Assembly (NCBI RefSeq): GCF_024171735.1
Contig: NZ_JAMTCH010000003.1
Location: 1,902,364-1,966,363 of the forward strand
DNA length: 64,000 nucleotides
Reading direction: 5' to 3'
DNA from: Prauserella alba
Lineage (GTDB): Bacteria > Actinomycetota > Actinomycetes > Mycobacteriales > Pseudonocardiaceae
Every line of letters begins with the position of its first letter. Position 1 is the stretch's first letter. The position numbers and the translations under genes are program-made. Below, one piece after another: positions 61,520 to 64,000 of the stretch. The notes under the pieces are model-generated. The model was not told the DNA's origin. It searched no databases and saw nothing but the letters and a program-made list of their open reading frames with translations.

Positions 61520-62662
61520 TCACCCTCCGGTGCGCGCTGCCGCCGAGTCCTTCGCGGACCGGGACGGCAGCGCGTCGATACCGCGGTTCAGCAGGGTGAA
61601 CGCGGGCTGTTCGACCCACCGGGTCAGTGCCCAGCCCAGCAGCACGGCGACCGCCACGTACGCCGGGATCCAGCCGTACCACGGCACGCCCAGGTCGGCG
61701 AGATGGCGGGCGACGAGCGAACCCATGACGTAGTGCATCAGGTACACGCCGTACGAGATGCCGCCCAGCCAGCGGATCGGCCTGGCGAAGTTCGTCAGCA
61801 CCGGCGCGTCCCACACGGGCTGGTAGGCGGCCACGCAGATCAGCACCAGCGCCACCGCGAAGGCCGTGACGGAGTCCCCGGGAGGTGGGTGCTTGGTGTG
61901 GGCGACGAGCACGACCACCAGCATCAGCAACAGCTGGGTGAACGTCATGCGCTGCTTGGACCACCGGAAGATCGCGACCCCGGCGATCAGCAGGTGCGCG
62001 CGGGCCAGTCCGGTGCCGTCCATGAGCACGCTGACCCACTCCGGCGGAACCGTGCCGGGTCCCATGAACAGGTACCGCAGGGCGAGCGGAAACAGCAGCA
62101 CGCCCCACAGCACCGCCGTCGCGGCCCGCCCGCGCACGCGGCCCTTCCAGGCCAGCAGCGCGATCGCGGTGAAGCCGCACACCTGGATCGGGACGGTCCA
62201 GTGAGCGCGGTCGATGTACTCGACGCCGTCGAGCAGGTTCGGCAACAGTGCGAGGTTGCCGACGAGGTCGGTGTAGGACGGCCGGTAGAAGCCCTCCGGA
62301 TGCAGCGCGAGACTCGCCACGAAGATGACGAGCACCGCGACGAAGAAGGCGGGCAGGAGCCGGGCGAGGCGGCGCAGCCACCACCGCAGCGGCGGTTTCC
62401 TGCCGACGGTCATCGCGGCGAAGTAGCCGGAGATGACGATCAGCAGCGAGGCGCCGAACGGGAAGTCCATCTGCAGCGGTCCGGGCGGCAGGTCGTACCC
62501 GGGCAGCGTGTGCGGGGTGAGGAACGTGGCGTGGAACGCCAGGACCGCGACGATGCCGAGGACACGGATGGCGTCCCAGCTGATGTACCGGGTTCCGCGC
62601 GCAGGCTGCGGCGTCGCGCCCGAGGCTCCGGACGCCGTGTCCTGTGCTCCCTGCGTGCTCAC
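61520..62662 (-). CDS. Acyltransferase-3 family membrane protein
   Basis: This ~380-residue protein has ten predicted membrane segments and the acyltransferase-3 signatures SWDAIRVLGIVAVLAFHATF (with the conserved His) and SLLIVISGYFAAMTVGR. It probably O-acylates an exported polysaccharide, lipid or antibiotic precursor; the acceptor is unknown. Two adjacent GTG codons (62665 and 62662) are possible starts, 9-12 nt after TACGCT (62680-62675). A longer in-frame reading to 62788 runs past this hexamer. It lies between metK and priA on the same strand. Confidence 0.8.
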   Translation of the reverse strand: MSTQGAQDTASGASGATPQPARGTRYISWDAIRVLGIVAVLAFHATFLTPHTLPGYDLPPGPLQMDFPFGASLLIVISGYFAAMTVGRKPPLRWWLRRLARLLPAFFVAVLVIFVASLALHPEGFYRPSYTDLVGNLALLPNLLDGVEYIDRAHWTVPIQVCGFTAIALLAWKGRVRGRAATAVLWGVLLFPLALRYLFMGPGTVPPEWVSVLMDGTGLARAHLLIAGVAIFRWSKQRMTFTQLLLMLVVVLVAHTKHPPPGDSVTAFAVALVLICVAAYQPVWDAPVLTNFARPIRWLGGISYGVYLMHYVMGSLVARHLADLGVPWYGWIPAYVAVAVLLGWALTRWVEQPAFTLLNRGIDALPSRSAKDSAAARTGG

Positions 62663-62758
62663 CACAAGTTCCGTAGCGTAAGGCACCCTCTCACCCGTAC
62701 GAGCGGCAGGGCCGCGGCGTGTCGGCGCGTTCACCCCGAAAAGAACTACACACAGCAA

Positions 62759-62789
62759 CGTGGCCGCCCGGGATTCCCGGGCGGCCACG
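62759..62789 (-). terminator. Terminator after metK
   Basis: A 14-bp perfect stem (62759-62772 with 62776-62789) has a 3-nt loop and begins 26 nt past the metK stop. On the minus strand it is followed by a T-rich stretch (GTTGCTGTGTGTAGTTCTTTT). Confidence 0.8.
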
Positions 62790-62815
62790 ATCGTCGAGAA
62801 GCGCTGCGGGCAGGA

Positions 62816-64000
62816 TCAGCCCACGCTGCGGAGCAGGTCGTCGATGCGGTTGGTGTTCTCCCACGGCAGGTTCGCATCCGGACGGCCGAAGTGACCATAC
62901 GCCGCGGTCTGCGCGTAGATCGGCCGCAGCAGATCCAGATCACGGATGATCGCGGCCGGACGCAGATCGAACACCTCATTGATCGCCGCCTGGATCTTCT
63001 CCGGCGCGATCTTCTCCGTCCCGAACGTCTCCACGAACAACCCCACCGGAGCCGCCTTACCGATCGCATACGCGACCTGCACCTCGGCCCGATCAGCCAA
63101 CCCAGCAGCCACCACGTTCTTGGCCACCCACCGCGTCGCATACGCAGCCGACCGGTCCACCTTCGACGGGTCCTTACCCGAGAACGCGCCACCACCATGA
63201 CGCGCCATCCCGCCATACGTGTCGACAATGATCTTCCGACCCGTCAGACCCGCATCACCCATCGGACCACCGACCACGAACCGGCCCGTCGGATTGATCA
63301 AAATGTTCGGATTCTCCGCCTGCAGACCCAGATCCTCGATCTCCGGATCAATCACATGCTTCTGCACATCCGCAGCCAGCTGCTTGTCCAGATCGATCCC
63401 CTCAGCATGCTGCGACGACAGCACCACCGTGTCCAACCGAACCGGCTTGTCCTTGTCGTACTCGATCGTCACCTGCGTCTTACCATCCGCACGCAGATAC
63501 GGCACCGTGCCGTTCTTGCGCACCTGCGAGAGCCGCAACGACAACCTGTGCGCCAACGCAATCGGCAACGGCATCAACTCCGGCGTGTCCGAGCAGGCAT
63601 ACCCGAACATCAACCCCTGATCACCAGCACCCTGCTTGTCCAAATCATCCAGAGCGTTCTCCAGACGCGACTCATACGCCGTGTCCACACCCTGCGCAAT
63701 ATCCGGCGACTGCGCACCAATCGAGACACTCACCCCACACGAAGCGCCATCAAAGCCCTTCTCCGACGAGTCATACCCGATATCCAACACAGCCTGACGC
63801 ACCAACGCCGTCGTATCGATGTTCGCCGCCGTGGTCACCTCACCAGCCACATGCACCTGGCCAGTCGTCACCAACGACTCCACCGCAACCCGCGACCGCG
63901 GGTCCTGCGCCAACATCGCATCCAAAATCGTGTCGCTAATCGCGTCACAAATCTTGTCCGGGTGACCCTCAGTCACCGACTCACTCGTGAACAACCTGCC
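62816..64000 (-). CDS. metK: S-adenosylmethionine synthetase (cut by window end)
   Basis: Nearly the whole 400-residue enzyme is present. It begins within [19 protein letters not shown] and has the ATP-binding [12 protein letters not shown] and phosphate-binding [19 protein letters not shown]. It makes SAM from methionine and ATP. The first few codons lie beyond position 64000. Codon choice differs from neighbours: many TTG (Leu), ATT, GAT, AGT and GGT codons on the minus strand, fading to the ordinary C/G-ending pattern near the 3' end. Confidence 0.97.
   Translation of the reverse strand, partial: GRLFTSESVTEGHPDKICDAISDTILDAMLAQDPRSRVAVESLVTTGQVHVAGEVTTAANIDTTALVRQAVLDIGYDSSEKGFDGASCGVSVSIGAQSPDIAQGVDTAYESRLENALDDLDKQGAGDQGLMFGYACSDTPELMPLPIALAHRLSLRLSQVRKNGTVPYLRADGKTQVTIEYDKDKPVRLDTVVLSSQHAEGIDLDKQLAADVQKHVIDPEIEDLGLQAENPNILINPTGRFVVGGPMGDAGLTGRKIIVDTYGGMARHGGGAFSGKDPSKVDRSAAYATRWVAKNVVAAGLADRAEVQVAYAIGKAAPVGLFVETFGTEKIAPEKIQAAINEVFDLRPAAIIRDLDLLRPIYAQTAAYGHFGRPDANLPWENTNRIDDLLRSVG

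Noticed and set aside
59086..61599. 837-codon plus-strand open frame opposite priA
   Set aside because: Shadow of priA; no recognisable domains.

Overview
The window comes from the chromosome of a high-GC actinomycete. Coding regions strongly favour G or C at third codon positions. Marker genes include WhiA, RbpA, a MptB-like mannosyltransferase, GpgS, an OpcA/Zwf pair and a SufR-headed suf operon. From memory, the gene order sufR-sufBDCS / mptB / ABC transporter / ctaA / qor / ctaB / tkt-tal-zwf-opcA-pgl / secG-tpiA-pgk-gap / whiA-yvcK-rapZ-uvrC / rib genes-rpe-rsmB-fmt-priA / metK follows the conserved core locus of mycobacteria and relatives. Extra genes and composition suggest a Pseudonocardiaceae-type organism (Saccharomonospora- or Amycolatopsis-like). 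This is an inference. I saw no tRNA, rRNA, insertion sequence, prophage or CRISPR array.

Layout. 1-4.7 kb (minus): the iron-sulfur assembly operon sufR-sufB-sufD-sufC-sufS (sufS cut by the window edge), with a candidate SufR operator over its start. 5-11 kb (plus): a MptB-like mannosyltransferase, a two-gene ABC-2 exporter, heme A synthase and a fatty-acid desaturase. 11-14 kb: a two-gene ATP-grasp unit, a quinone oxidoreductase and a lipoprotein FKBP. 14-17.7 kb (minus): a HelD-type helicase and heme O synthase ctaB. 18.4-26.9 kb (plus): the pentose phosphate operon tkt-tal-pgi-zwf-opcA-pgl. 27-28.3 kb: an orphan histidine kinase. 28.6-32.5 kb (minus): rbpA, secG, tpiA, pgk and gap.

32.7-44 kb (minus) is the least ordinary part. 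It holds a three-gene operon that looks like a kleisin / kite / SMC condensin module (MukFEB, MksFEB or Wadjet JetABC architecture) with no JetD/MksG nuclease beside it. An HTH_42 (AlkZ-like) protein with an altered catalytic motif follows it. Upstream lie a large GT-C membrane glycosyltransferase with a Gly/Asn tail and a GpgS-like transferase. These genes sit between two conserved core blocks (gap and whiA).

44-49 kb (minus): uvrC-rapZ-yvcK-whiA with overlapping genes. 49-51 kb: a HAD hydrolase and exonuclease III (plus). 51-58.9 kb (minus): rpe-ribD-ribE-ribBA-ribH-PH protein, preceded by priA-fmt-rsmB-flavoprotein. 61.5-64 kb (minus): an acyltransferase-3 protein and metK, which is cut by the window edge and has codon usage unlike its neighbours.

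Many first genes of transcription units have a TAnnnT hexamer 6-8 nt before GTG or ATG and no ribosome-binding site, as expected for leaderless actinobacterial transcripts. Genes inside operons are usually joined by 4-nt GTGA/ATGA overlaps, and I used these to set several starts.
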